From JAJEFO01 sp965208685 (GTDB taxonomy: Bacteria > Pseudomonadota > Alphaproteobacteria > Rhodobacterales > Rhodobacteraceae): a stretch of DNA of 64,000 bases. Shown here in pieces: positions 1 to 8,656 of the stretch; position 1 is the stretch's first letter, and each line of letters opens with the position of its first letter. The DNA lies in assembly GCA_965208685.1 (NCBI GenBank), contig CBDBPL010000007.1, positions 868,001 to 932,000 of the forward strand, given 5' to 3'. Under the pieces are notes generated by a model. The model ran no database searches. It was not told the origin of the DNA and worked only from the letters and a program-made list of their open reading frames with translations. A program made the position numbers and the translations under genes.

Positions 1-681
1 CTGGTGGCGCTGGAGGATGCCGAGATCAAGTATTCCACGGTGCAGAACTGGTATCCGGGCGACGAGGAGGGCAAGGGTGGCATCTACAATTTCGTCACCA
101 AGCGGGCCGATTGCCGTGGCGAGCGCTCGAAGGTGATGTGGACGCAGGTCGAAACCGGTAGCGCCGTCACGTGGAAATACCCGTCCTGCATTCTCAGGGG
201 CAACGAAAGCCAGGGCGAATTCTATTCGATCGCCATCACGAACAACCGGCAGCAAGCCGATACGGGCACCAAGATGGTGCATCTCGGCAAGAACACGAAG
301 TCGAGGATCGTCTCCAAGGGTATCAGTGCCGGGCGGGCGCAGAACACCTATCGCGGGCTGGTTTCGATGCATCCCAGGGCCAGCGAGTCCCGGAACTACA
401 CCCAGTGCGATTCGCTCCTGATCGGCGGCAAGTGCGGGGCGCATACCGTTCCCTATATCGAAGTGAAGAACAACTCGTCCCGAGTCGAGCACGAGGCGAC
501 GACGTCGAAGGTCGACGAGGACCAGCTCTTTTATTGCAGGCAGCGCGGCATGGACGAGGAAGAGGCGGTGGCGCTCGTTGTCAACGGCTTCTGCAAGGAC
601 GTGCTCCAGGCGCTTCCCATGGAGTTCGCGATGGAGGCGCAGCAGTTGGTGGCGATTTCGCTTGAGGGCAGCGTCGGATGA
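1..681 (+). CDS. sufB: Fe-S cluster scaffold protein SufB, C-terminal part (cut by window edge)
   Basis: This is the last ~226 residues of SufB; the reading frame is open to base 1, so the true start lies outside the window. SufB forms the cytoplasmic SufBC2D scaffold on which Fe-S clusters are built. The visible part has the family's beta-helix core and the conserved C-terminal block, including a GGKCGAH motif (the Cys that receives sulfur in E. coli SufB) and the EHEATTS motif whose Glu and His are needed for cluster assembly. It is first in a suf operon that continues with sufC, sufD and sufS in the same direction. Identity is certain from motif order and context. Confidence 0.95.
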   Translation: MVALEDAEIKYSTVQNWYPGDEEGKGGIYNFVTKRADCRGERSKVMWTQVETGSAVTWKYPSCILRGNESQGEFYSIAITNNRQQADTGTKMVHLGKNTKSRIVSKGISAGRAQNTYRGLVSMHPRASESRNYTQCDSLLIGGKCGAHTVPYIEVKNNSSRVEHEATTSKVDEDQLFYCRQRGMDEEEAVALVVNGFCKDVLQALPMEFAMEAQQLVAISLEGSVG

Positions 682-790
682 GCAACTCATTGCTGTTCAT
701 GCACGGCGCATTCCGCGTCGAATTCGCATGCTGTTGCAATGCCGGCATGGCCGACGGCCTTGGCCGTGTCCACGAGATGGGAATTCAGGC

Positions 791-982
791 ATGAACTGGC
801 AGTTTTCCGTGTGCGTTGGCGCCTTCAGCTTCGCCCTCGTCATCTTGCTGACCCTTGGTGGCTGGATGCGGGGCATGGGCGGTTCCTGGCCGCTCCTGCT
901 GGCAGTCAGCGCGGCGTCGGGAGCGCTGTTCGGACCCAGCATGCGTCTCCTGGTGCCGAGCGAATTTTGGAGGAAGAAATAG
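791..982 (+). CDS. small membrane protein inside the suf operon (63 aa)
   Basis: I do not recognise a named family. The 63-residue product has two hydrophobic stretches (about residues 6-24 and 32-48) separated by a short Gly-rich loop, and a basic C-terminus ending FWRKK, so it looks like a two-helix inner-membrane protein. It lies 109 nt after sufB, and its TAG stop shares one base with the GTG start of the next small ORF, which suggests translational coupling. Small membrane or hypothetical genes between sufB and sufC are seen in Rhodobacterales suf operons (general knowledge). A role in Fe-S assembly is only inferred from position. Confidence 0.6.
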   Translation: MNWQFSVCVGAFSFALVILLTLGGWMRGMGGSWPLLLAVSAASGALFGPSMRLLVPSEFWRKK

Positions 983-1170
983 TGATCCGTACAATGCTCC
1001 TCACGGCAGCCCTTACCGGTCTCTTCTGTTCGGCGTTTGCGGTGTTCGTCCATTTCATGACGAGTGCACTGGGGCTTTTCGCCTTGGTCCTGGTCAGCTT
1101 CACGAGCGGCTTTCTTGGCAGCTTCTTCGCGCAATCCGTGCTTGGTCGCGTCTGGGAAAGGGTTCGGTGA
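982..1170 (+). CDS. small membrane protein inside the suf operon (62 aa)
   Basis: Starts with GTG, chosen because a GGAGG ribosome-binding site lies directly upstream (inside the end of the previous ORF) and the start overlaps that ORF's stop by one base. The 62-residue product is hydrophobic over two segments (about residues 5-25 and 30-50) and ends with a basic Arg-rich tail. It resembles the preceding ORF in size and layout but not clearly in sequence. The pair may form a small heteromeric membrane complex. Function unknown; it sits 144 nt before sufC. Confidence 0.6.
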   Translation: MIRTMLLTAALTGLFCSAFAVFVHFMTSALGLFALVLVSFTSGFLGSFFAQSVLGRVWERVR

Positions 1171-1314
1171 TGTCTCGCGTTGTCAAGCAGAGGACCTCGG
1201 CGGGAATGGCCCTTCGATGACAGTGCGGCCGCGTCCGAAGCGCTCGCAGGTCGCAGAATTCATTTGGGTGCAGGTCACAAGAGCGTTCCCGCACGTCAGT
1301 TTCATGAGGAAGAC

Positions 1315-2070
1315 ATGCTGAAAATAAACGATCTTCACGTCAGGCTTGAGGAAGAGGACAAGGCGATCCTCAGGGGCGTTGATCTGGACGTGACGGCCGG
1401 GTCCGTGCACGCGATCATGGGGCCGAACGGCTCGGGAAAGTCGACGCTCGCCTATGTCCTGTCCGGACGGGACGGCTACGAGGTCACGCGCGGGGGCGTT
1501 GCGCTTGAGGGCCAGGACCTGCTCGAACTCGAACCCGAGGAACGTGCTGCAGCGGGCCTGTTCCTGGCATTCCAGTATCCTGTCGAGATCCCCGGAGTCG
1601 GCAACATGACGTTTCTCCGGACCGCGCTCAATGCGCAGCGCAAGGCGCACGGCGAAGATGAAGTGAGCGCGGCTGATTTCCTCAAGCTCATCCGCGCAAG
1701 GGCTAAGTCTCTTCAGATCGACCCGGAAATGCTTAAGCGTCCCATCAATGTCGGGTTTTCCGGCGGAGAAAAGAAGCGCAACGAGATCCTCCAGATGGCA
1801 GTTCTCGAACCGAAGATGTGCGTTCTGGACGAAACGGATTCAGGTCTGGACGTGGATGCGATGCGCCTCGTGGCTGACGGCGTGAACGCCCTTCGCGACG
1901 ACGGCCGCGCATTTTTGGTCATCACGCATTACCAGCGCCTGCTGAACCACATTGAACCTGACGTGGTTCACATCATGGCGGACGGCAGAATCGTGAAGAC
2001 CGGAGGGCCCGAACTCGCGCTTGAAGTCGAGACCAACGGGTATGCCGACATCCTCCTGGAGGTTGCCTGA
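1315..2070 (+). CDS. sufC: Fe-S assembly ATPase SufC
   Basis: ABC-type ATPase of the SufBC2D complex, 251 residues, the usual length. Walker A is GPNGSGKST near residue 35, the ABC signature is FSGGEKKRNE and Walker B is CVLDETDSGLD, the SufC-specific form. The ATG at 1315 is chosen because AGGA lies 7 nt upstream and the N-terminus (MLKINDLHV) matches the family. The stop overlaps the ATG of sufD by one base (TGATG), so the two are translationally coupled. ATP hydrolysis by SufC drives the SufBD conformational change needed for cluster assembly. Confidence 0.96.
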   Translation: MLKINDLHVRLEEEDKAILRGVDLDVTAGSVHAIMGPNGSGKSTLAYVLSGRDGYEVTRGGVALEGQDLLELEPEERAAAGLFLAFQYPVEIPGVGNMTFLRTALNAQRKAHGEDEVSAADFLKLIRARAKSLQIDPEMLKRPINVGFSGGEKKRNEILQMAVLEPKMCVLDETDSGLDVDAMRLVADGVNALRDDGRAFLVITHYQRLLNHIEPDVVHIMADGRIVKTGGPELALEVETNGYADILLEVA

Positions 2071-3356
2071 TGGGCCTGCCCGTTCGCAGACAGGAAGGCA
2101 CGGAAGCCAGGATTGACCATCTCGAAGTGCCCGACGGCGCGGCATGGGCGACGGCGGCGCGCAGGCAGGCCGTTTCCCGGTACCTCGCAACGGGACTGCC
2201 GGGGCGTCGCGACGAATACTGGCGATTCACGCGACCGGATGACCTGAACACGCCGCAAGCCCCTCCTGCGGCCGTGGTCGACTTCAAGGAAGCGCCCGCA
2301 TTCAATGAGGTCGATCGACTGAGAATCGTGTTCCGGGACGGTGTCTTCGATGCCGAAGCGTCGGACGACCTTTCGTGCGAGGGACTGGAAATCGAAAGGC
2401 TCCGATCAGCGACGGCGCACGACATTCACTGGTTGAAGGATGTCTACGGAGTGCTGGAGGCACGGGGCCAGGAACCCGTGGCGCGCCCCTTTGCGGCGCT
2501 AAACACGGCATTCGCCACCGACGGCATCGTGATCAGGGCCACTGAAAGGGTTTCCAGGCCTGTCAACCTGACCTACCTGCATGAGAACCCTGACAGCGAC
2601 GCGATCCTGCATTTTGCAATCAAGGTCGAAAGCGGGGCCGACCTGACAGTCCTCGAAAACGGCCCCGCGGCGGCGCGCTTCAACAAGTGCATGGAAGTCG
2701 ATGTCGCCGACGGCGGCGCGTTCCATCATGTTCGCGCGCAGGGTCGCGATCATGAACGTCGCGCGGTCACGCACTTGTTCGCGCGCCTTGGAAAGGAGAG
2801 CGCCCTCAAGTCGTTCACGTTGACTGCCAATGGCATCTTGACCCGCAATGAGGCATTCATCGAACTCGTTGGCGACAATGCTGTCGCCCACATTGCGGGC
2901 GCAGCCGTCGGGGACGGCGATTTCCATCACGACGACACCGTGTTTGTTGTCCACGACGCGGTCGGGTGCGAGAGCCGCCAGGTCTTCAAGAAGGTGTTGC
3001 GCAACGGTGCTGTTGGCGCCTTTCAAGGCAAGATCCTGGTGAAGGAGGGGGCGCAGAAGACCGACGGGTACCAGATCAGCCAGTCGCTGCTTCTGGACGA
3101 GGACGCGCAGTTTCTGGCGAAGCCCGAACTCGAAATATATGCCGACGACGTGGCATGCTCCCACGGCTCGACGTCGGGTGCGATCGACGAGGACGCACTG
3201 TTCTACCTGCAGTCACGCGGCATTCCGAGACCCGACGCGCAGGATCTTCTGGTCCTCGCCTTTCTTGCGGAGGCGATCGAGGAAATCGAGAGCGAAGACA
3301 TTGCCGAGGACATTTCCGGGCGGCTCAAAGGTTGGCTGCAGCGTCGCCGCAGATGA
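2070..3356 (+). CDS. sufD: Fe-S assembly protein SufD
   Basis: Partner of SufB in the scaffold complex, 428 residues. The C-terminal SufBD core carries the motif CSHGSTSGAIDEDALFYL, whose His is the conserved SufD residue implicated in cluster formation. The N-terminal ~130 residues are the more variable helical domain. The ATG overlaps the sufC stop, and the gene end overlaps the next start (ATGA), so sufC, sufD and the following membrane genes form one tightly packed unit. Confidence 0.95.
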   Translation: MGLPVRRQEGTEARIDHLEVPDGAAWATAARRQAVSRYLATGLPGRRDEYWRFTRPDDLNTPQAPPAAVVDFKEAPAFNEVDRLRIVFRDGVFDAEASDDLSCEGLEIERLRSATAHDIHWLKDVYGVLEARGQEPVARPFAALNTAFATDGIVIRATERVSRPVNLTYLHENPDSDAILHFAIKVESGADLTVLENGPAAARFNKCMEVDVADGGAFHHVRAQGRDHERRAVTHLFARLGKESALKSFTLTANGILTRNEAFIELVGDNAVAHIAGAAVGDGDFHHDDTVFVVHDAVGCESRQVFKKVLRNGAVGAFQGKILVKEGAQKTDGYQISQSLLLDEDAQFLAKPELEIYADDVACSHGSTSGAIDEDALFYLQSRGIPRPDAQDLLVLAFLAEAIEEIESEDIAEDISGRLKGWLQRRRR

Positions 3357-3847
3357 GCGTCGTTCTGGATATCTTGAGAACCTACCGGACTCCCAAGTCC
3401 GTTCAGGTCCGGCGAATGACGGGCTTTCGTCGCGAAGGCGGCTTGCTTGCCATGGCCCTGACGGCCTGTGGCCTTATATTCGTGGCACAATTGCCCAGGC
3501 TTGCGCGCGAGAGTTGGTCGGATCCGACTGTCGGGCTTGATGCGCGACTTGCCGGAGCTTTCTTTGCCTGGATGGTGGCCATGCCGCTTGTTCTCTACGC
3601 AATTGCGCTGCTGGTGCACGTCGTGTTGCGCCTGGTCCGGTGGCCCGCGACTGGCTATGCCTGTCGGGCCGCACTGTTTTGGGCGCTGCTCGCCTCGACA
3701 CCGGCCTGGCTCCTGTCCGGACTTGCCGCCGGCCTTGCCCCGGGACTGCCGTTCGATGCCATGAGCCTGGTTGCCTTCGCACTATTCTGCGCATTTTTGT
3801 GGGCCGGAATGCTGGCGATGAAGCAAGCGCACGTGGAGGCAGCGTGA
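3353..3847 (+). CDS. suf-operon membrane protein, probable Yip1-like (164 aa)
   Basis: Starts at the ATG that overlaps the sufD stop and ends overlapping the next GTG start. The product has a ~35-residue N-terminal cytoplasmic stretch beginning SVVLDILRTYRTPK, then four to five hydrophobic segments (roughly residues 33-50, 66-90, 100-122, 130-150). The overall shape, N-terminal amphipathic region then a helical bundle, resembles the Yip1-family protein that follows, so the two may be diverged paralogues. Function unknown; the location between sufD and sufS suggests a link to membrane-associated Fe-S assembly or simple co-expression. Confidence 0.75.
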   Translation: MSVVLDILRTYRTPKSVQVRRMTGFRREGGLLAMALTACGLIFVAQLPRLARESWSDPTVGLDARLAGAFFAWMVAMPLVLYAIALLVHVVLRLVRWPATGYACRAALFWALLASTPAWLLSGLAAGLAPGLPFDAMSLVAFALFCAFLWAGMLAMKQAHVEAA

Positions 3848-4431
3848 CTCTCTGGGACCGACTTCCTGGCATCGCGCTGAACATGCTTCGCGAACCGCGG
3901 TCGTCTGCGGCCGAGCTCTTCCGGCTTGGCGTGCCGCGCGATGCCGTGTGGATGTCTTTCGTCTTGGTAATCGTGCTCTACGTCATTGCCGTCGAGCGGT
4001 TTCTGCCGATGGCGGAAGCGTTGGTGATGCCCGTGCCGACACTGCCACCTCTGTTGCGTGCAGGCCTGGAACTCTGCAGCGAACTGTTCCTGGTCTGGGT
4101 GCTGTGGAAGATGGGCGGGGCATTTGGAGGGCAGGGCAGGTTCGAACAAGTGCTCTTGGTGTTTGTCTTCGCCTGGATGTACTTCACTGCGGGTGTCGTG
4201 CTCCTGCCGATCTTGGCGGCGTTTTCGTTCACGTTGACCGGACTGGTCGGAATCGCGTTCTTCATTCACTGGGTCTGGCTGTTCATTTCGGTGATGGCCG
4301 AGGCCCACGGGTTCAAGTCTCTCTGGACATCGTTTGTGCTGTTCGTGTTGTCCTGGATTGCATTGTTCCTCTTCTCCTTCCTTGTTTCGCCCATCGTGAT
4401 CGGCCTTATCGGAGTGGGCGGACGTGTATGA
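3844..4431 (+). CDS. YIP1-family membrane protein in the suf operon
   Basis: 195-residue integral membrane protein with five predicted helices; the GTG start overlaps the previous stop. The N-terminal amphipathic stretch (LRLPGIALNML-like, with REPRSSAAELFRLGVP) followed by a helical bundle is typical of Yip1-domain proteins. Yip1-family genes are regularly found between sufD and sufS in Rhodobacterales suf operons (established context, not shown by this sequence). Its 3' end overlaps the sufS start by 8 nt. Molecular role is unknown. Confidence 0.8.
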   Translation: MTLWDRLPGIALNMLREPRSSAAELFRLGVPRDAVWMSFVLVIVLYVIAVERFLPMAEALVMPVPTLPPLLRAGLELCSELFLVWVLWKMGGAFGGQGRFEQVLLVFVFAWMYFTAGVVLLPILAAFSFTLTGLVGIAFFIHWVWLFISVMAEAHGFKSLWTSFVLFVLSWIALFLFSFLVSPIVIGLIGVGGRV

Positions 4432-5644
4432 TGTCGAGAGAATTCGCCGCGACTTCCCGATCCTCGGACGGGAAGTGAACGGCCAACCGCTTGTCTATCT
4501 TGACAACGGTGCATCGGCACAAAAGCCGCAGGTCGTGATTGACGCGGTCACGCGCGCATACTCGCAGGAGTACTCCAACGTCCACAGGGGTCTGCACTAT
4601 CTCTCCAACCTTGCGACCGAAAAGTACGAGGCCGTGCGCGGCACCATTGCACGGTTCCTGAATGCGGGCGCAGCCGAAGAGATTGTCATGAACTCGGGCA
4701 CGACCGAAGGCATAAACACGGTGGCGCATGCCTGGGCGATGCCCCGCATGGAAGCGGGCGATGAAATCGTCCTGTCGGTCATGGAGCATCATGCCAACAT
4801 CGTGCCCTGGCACTTCCTGCGCGAGCGGCAGGGAGTTGTCCTCAAGTGGGTCGATGTGGACGAATCGGGCGCGCTGCCGCCCGAAAGGGTACTGGACGCG
4901 ATCGGGCCTAGGACGAGGCTGATTGCGGTCACGCACCTGTCGAACGTTCTGGGGACCAGGGTCGACGTGAAGTCCATCTGTCGCGGTGCGCAGGGACGGG
5001 GCGTTCCGGTGCTGGTCGATGGGAGCCAGGGCGCGGTTCACATGCCGGTAGATGTTCAGGACATCGGGTGTGACTTCTACGCGATCACGGGGCACAAGCT
5101 TTACGGCCCGTCCGGCTCCGGGGCGATCTACATCCGGAAGGAACGCCAGGCGCAGATGCGGCCCTTCATGGGCGGCGGTGACATGATCCGGGACGTGAGA
5201 AGGGATGACATAACCTGGGCGGCTCCGCCGATGAAGTTCGAGGCCGGCACGCCAGGAATCGTTCAGCAAATCGGCCTTGGTGTCGCCCTCGACTATCTCA
5301 TGGAACTCGGCTTGGAGAACGTGGCCCGGCATGAGGCCCGGCTTTGTGACTACTTGCGGTCGAGGATCGACGGGCTCAACTGGCTGAACGTGCAGGGGAA
5401 CACACCAGACAAGGCCGCAATATTCTCGTTCACGCTCAACGGAGCGGCCCACGCTCACGACATCTCCACGGTCCTTGACAAGAAGGGTGTCGCGGTCCGG
5501 GCCGGTCACCACTGCGCCGCGCCGCTGATGGAGCGTTACGGGATCACTGCGTCGGCACGGGCGAGTTTCGGGCTGTACAACACCGAGGCCGAGGTCGACA
5601 CGTTGGTTGAAGCGCTGGAACTTTGCCAGGAACTGTTCGGGTGA
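4424..5644 (+). CDS. sufS: cysteine desulfurase SufS
   Basis: PLP-dependent enzyme that takes sulfur from L-cysteine and passes it as persulfide to the Suf scaffold. 406 residues, group II type. The PLP lysine is K225 in TGHKLYGP, and the persulfide-carrying cysteine is C364 in RAGHHCAAPLM, the same number as in E. coli SufS. The GTG start overlaps the Yip1 gene; the N-terminus YDVERIRRDFPIL matches the family start, so no upstream start is needed. No sufE, sufU, sufA or sufT follows in this window, so sulfur transfer partners must be encoded elsewhere. Confidence 0.96.
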   Translation: MYDVERIRRDFPILGREVNGQPLVYLDNGASAQKPQVVIDAVTRAYSQEYSNVHRGLHYLSNLATEKYEAVRGTIARFLNAGAAEEIVMNSGTTEGINTVAHAWAMPRMEAGDEIVLSVMEHHANIVPWHFLRERQGVVLKWVDVDESGALPPERVLDAIGPRTRLIAVTHLSNVLGTRVDVKSICRGAQGRGVPVLVDGSQGAVHMPVDVQDIGCDFYAITGHKLYGPSGSGAIYIRKERQAQMRPFMGGGDMIRDVRRDDITWAAPPMKFEAGTPGIVQQIGLGVALDYLMELGLENVARHEARLCDYLRSRIDGLNWLNVQGNTPDKAAIFSFTLNGAAHAHDISTVLDKKGVAVRAGHHCAAPLMERYGITASARASFGLYNTEAEVDTLVEALELCQELFG

Positions 5645-6003
5645 CGAAGCAGTCCAAGGGCGTGTCACTTGTGCAGCGGGCATTTCTTCGAGCCAGAGGG
5701 GCTGACGGGACGGTGGGAGGGCGTGGCTGAAGCCGTTCTGGCCGTCGGCGCACCGGTTTCGACGGCCGATGAACCGGGCAGGATTCCATGCACCTGCGAA
5801 TCGACATGAAGGAACCGTCGCACATGCTGCGCGGCAAAGCCGGAGCAAAGCGCCCACCCTGCCCAAACGCGCGCGCGTGCAACGCAGGGATGCCGGCCGT
5901 CACGAGGCATCAAACGGAATCCAGCGTGGGATACTCCCTGTGCCAATATCCAATTTCTATTGTTCTTGACAGGTCTCCCGGAAACCCCCATTCTCGATCT
6001 TGA
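5645..6003 (+). other. intergenic stretch between suf operon and transport locus
   Basis: No convincing gene. The last ~50 bases turn AT-rich and hold a perfect TTGACA hexamer at 5966-5971. No good -10 box follows at 17 nt (best is CATTCT at 5989-5994), so this is only a possible promoter for the gene at 6084. Confidence 0.4.
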
Positions 6004-6024
6004 AATTGTAGACAAAATACAATT
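6004..6024. promoter_or_regulatory. palindromic operator candidate upstream of the polyamine-type ABC locus
   Basis: Perfect 7-bp inverted repeat AATTGTA-N7-TACAATT, 60 nt before the ATG at 6084. Nested within it at 6006-6015 is TTGTAGACAA, i.e. TTGT-N2-ACAA, the form of site bound by many FCD-type GntR repressors. A second TTGT-N2-ACAA palindrome lies upstream of the other binding-protein gene (17857-17866), and an FCD-type GntR regulator is encoded between them, so a shared regulon is likely. Binding is inferred. Confidence 0.55.
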
Positions 6025-6083
6025 CACGAAACCGGCGCCGTACCTCAGACGCCGGAATTCCAATTGAAACGGAGGAACCAGAC

Positions 6084-7223
6084 ATGTCTGACCGCACGAA
6101 ACTCAATACGCCAGGCGCCAGTCGATGGACACGCCGAAGAGTCCTCGGCACAGCCGGCAAAGGATTTGCGCTTGGCACCACGGCACTGGCTGCACCATGG
6201 CTGCTTCCCGGTCGCGCCTCCGCGCAGGCAAGCGAAGTGAACGTGCTCGCATTTGGGGGATACGAAGAGCCCGGAATGCTCGACGCGTTCCAGGAAAGCA
6301 CCGGAATCAAGGTCAACCTCAAGATTCACGACGGATCGGACGAGGAGATGGTAGCCCTGGTCCGCTCTTCTCCGGCAGGAACGTTTGACATCATCACGCC
6401 GACAAGCGCCTACGTGCCCCGGGCGGCGCGAGACGGACTGCTGCTTGAACTCAACCCGGGCGACTATCCACTGGACGACTACTTCGAGATCATTGCCAAC
6501 TGGCCACCGTGCTACGTCGATGGCAAGATGTACGGTCTTGTGAACCGCTTCGGCTACTACGGCATCACGTACAACCACGAGAAGTTCTCAGAGGACGATG
6601 TCGCAAGCTACTCGGTCCTGTGGGACAGCGCCGTATCGGGCCGCGTTGCTCTCTTCGACTGGTTCCTGCCCAACATGGGCTGCCTTTCGAAGTTCAACGG
6701 CAACCCGCAGCCCTATGACCTTGACGCCGCTGCCTTCGGCGCACTCGTCGACCGTCTTACGAGCCTGCGTCCGCAGGTCGGCTTGGTCGGCAACACGTCG
6801 CAGGTCATCCAAGCGATGGCTGGGGGCAGTTACGACCTCGCGATCGCCGGAGAATGGGTTCAGGCCGGAATGTACGACGACGGCCTTCCATTCAAGGCGC
6901 GAGTGCCAGAGGAAGGTGGCGTGACCTGGGACCAGGCCGTCTGTATCGCAGCGAACACGCCGCGCATGGAAAACGCCGTCAAGTTTGTGCAGTACGTGGC
7001 CGGGCCAAGGTTCCAGTCCATGCTGGCAATCGCCAAGACCTACTACAGCATGGTCCCGAACAAGAAGGCCGCGGAACTTCTGCCTGACGACAAGCGCGAA
7101 TTGCTGAACCTGGTAGACCTCGACCGGTTCGACGAGGTGTTCATGGCCAACCTGTCACCCAGGAAGGATCCTGACAACAGGCAGGAATGGCTCGACGCCT
7201 GGGAGAACTTCAAGAACCTCTGA
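6084..7223 (+). CDS. ABC transporter substrate-binding protein, polyamine type (PotD/spermidine-putrescine-like)
   Basis: 379-residue periplasmic binding protein, preceded by a GGAGGA ribosome-binding site. The N-terminus has a twin-arginine-type signal (WTRRRVLG, then a hydrophobic stretch and an AQA cleavage site near residue 48), so it is probably exported folded by Tat. The mature part matches the PotD/PotF class: EVNVLAFGGYEE at its start and alternating substrate-lobe segments such as PTSAYVPRAARDG. It opens a run of same-strand genes including two PotB/PotC-like permeases; the ATPase is at 13968. The ligand is probably an amine or small organic cation, but it cannot be named. Confidence 0.88.
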   Translation: MSDRTKLNTPGASRWTRRRVLGTAGKGFALGTTALAAPWLLPGRASAQASEVNVLAFGGYEEPGMLDAFQESTGIKVNLKIHDGSDEEMVALVRSSPAGTFDIITPTSAYVPRAARDGLLLELNPGDYPLDDYFEIIANWPPCYVDGKMYGLVNRFGYYGITYNHEKFSEDDVASYSVLWDSAVSGRVALFDWFLPNMGCLSKFNGNPQPYDLDAAAFGALVDRLTSLRPQVGLVGNTSQVIQAMAGGSYDLAIAGEWVQAGMYDDGLPFKARVPEEGGVTWDQAVCIAANTPRMENAVKFVQYVAGPRFQSMLAIAKTYYSMVPNKKAAELLPDDKRELLNLVDLDRFDEVFMANLSPRKDPDNRQEWLDAWENFKNL

Positions 7224-7315
7224 GGTTCACGACATCCGACCGATCGCCTCCGCTTGTCACGAGCGGGGCGTTCGGTCTCCCGTCCATGGGCAATGCACGG
7301 AGAATGGAACCGGGT

Positions 7316-8656
7316 ATGGCAATCATTGACTGTTCGCAGTGCATGGAGCCGCATTGGCTTTGGCCGAGCTACCCGTTCGTGTCACAATCCTACTATCGCG
7401 GCGACGAATTCCAGGAGTTCGGATACAGGTGGCGCGGCAGTGGGTTCAGCTTCACATCCGCCCCGGGATGGCGAATTCGCGGCGGAAAACGGCTCGACGA
7501 CTATCCTTTGCAGATGTTCGCCGGTGTTGCCCAAGTCCTCGACGTCTCCGCTTCGGAAACGATCGACGAAGCGGTGATCGCAGCAAAGTGCTCTGGCCGG
7601 CCCGAGCGAAACATCCTCGTCCTGAGGAGCGGGCATGCGGAGTCGGTTCACAATAGAAAGCCGGAATACTGGCGGAACGCCCCCCGGATTTCACCCGGTT
7701 GCGCGGCGGAAATATCGAGGGCCGGATTCACTCATGTGGCAGTGGACCTGTCCTGTGACAACATCCCGGCCAGCCGTCCCGGAGGCGAAGGAGGATACGA
7801 CAACCACAACGAACCCTTCCGCGCAGCGCTCCACGCCGAGGGGCTGCTGCTGACGGAGAACTGCGTTGACCTCGGCGCCATCGAGAATCAAGAGGTCTTT
7901 TTCGTTGCGTTGCCGATTTCCCTCCCGGACAGTGCCACCGCGCCATGCCGGCCGATCGCGATGAGTTCATGGCCGTCCGACACGCCCCGCATTGTCGACC
8001 TGTCGGTCCCGCTCTTCAATCACTGGCGATGGAAAATCGATGTCTGCAAGGGGAGGAGTTTTGCCACAGGCGACGACGCAGAGGAAACCCATTTCCTGAT
8101 CACCGGACATGGCTTTACCCATTGCGATGCACCATGCCACATGCGGAAAGGCGGCGCGACGATCCAGGATCTTCCGAACGAAGGGCTCGACCTGTTTGTC
8201 GGCGAAGCGGTCATTGCAGACTTTTCGGACCTGGAACTGCCTTTCCCGATTACGCGGTCGTTGCTGGCAGAGCGGCTTGGCGACCGCCTCCGCCCTGGCG
8301 ACCGCCTGATCCTCCGCAGCGACCTGACGAACAGGCTCGGCTACGAAAGCCGGGAATGGCACCTCAAGGCGCCGAACCTTGAACCGGACGCGGCCAAGTG
8401 GATCACATCCCTGGAGCCTGCGGCAGTCTGCATCGACTTTCCGCAGGACTACATTGCGCGTGAAATGCCGGTCAGGCATGTCTACAACGAGGAATTCGCC
8501 ACTCATCACGCGGTCTTCGCCGCTGGCGTTCCCTTCGTCGAGGACCTGAGGGACCTGGGTCGCCTGCACGCGGAGCGCCCCTTTCTGGTAGCCGTGCCAC
8601 TGAAGTCGACTTGCGTGGACGGTGCCCCTATGCGCGCCGTGGCGCTCGAATGGTAG
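7316..8656 (+). CDS. tandem cyclase-family (kynurenine-formamidase-fold) protein, first domain metal-site lost
   Basis: 446 residues made of two cyclase/formamidase-fold domains in a row (about 1-225 and 228-446). The second has the metal and catalytic motif HGFTHCDAPCH (residues 265-275) and the C-terminal block NEEFATHHAVFAAGVPFVEDL. The first keeps the fold landmarks (GSGFSFTSAPGW at 41-52, ALHAEGLLLTENCVDLGAI) but has lost the His and Asp ligands. Family members hydrolyse amides such as N-formylkynurenine. The ATG at 7316 is chosen over in-frame ATG 7304 because 7304 lies only 2 nt after GGAG. It overlaps the next permease gene by 7 nt, so it is co-expressed with transport. Confidence 0.8.
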   Translation: MAIIDCSQCMEPHWLWPSYPFVSQSYYRGDEFQEFGYRWRGSGFSFTSAPGWRIRGGKRLDDYPLQMFAGVAQVLDVSASETIDEAVIAAKCSGRPERNILVLRSGHAESVHNRKPEYWRNAPRISPGCAAEISRAGFTHVAVDLSCDNIPASRPGGEGGYDNHNEPFRAALHAEGLLLTENCVDLGAIENQEVFFVALPISLPDSATAPCRPIAMSSWPSDTPRIVDLSVPLFNHWRWKIDVCKGRSFATGDDAEETHFLITGHGFTHCDAPCHMRKGGATIQDLPNEGLDLFVGEAVIADFSDLELPFPITRSLLAERLGDRLRPGDRLILRSDLTNRLGYESREWHLKAPNLEPDAAKWITSLEPAAVCIDFPQDYIAREMPVRHVYNEEFATHHAVFAAGVPFVEDLRDLGRLHAERPFLVAVPLKSTCVDGAPMRAVALEW

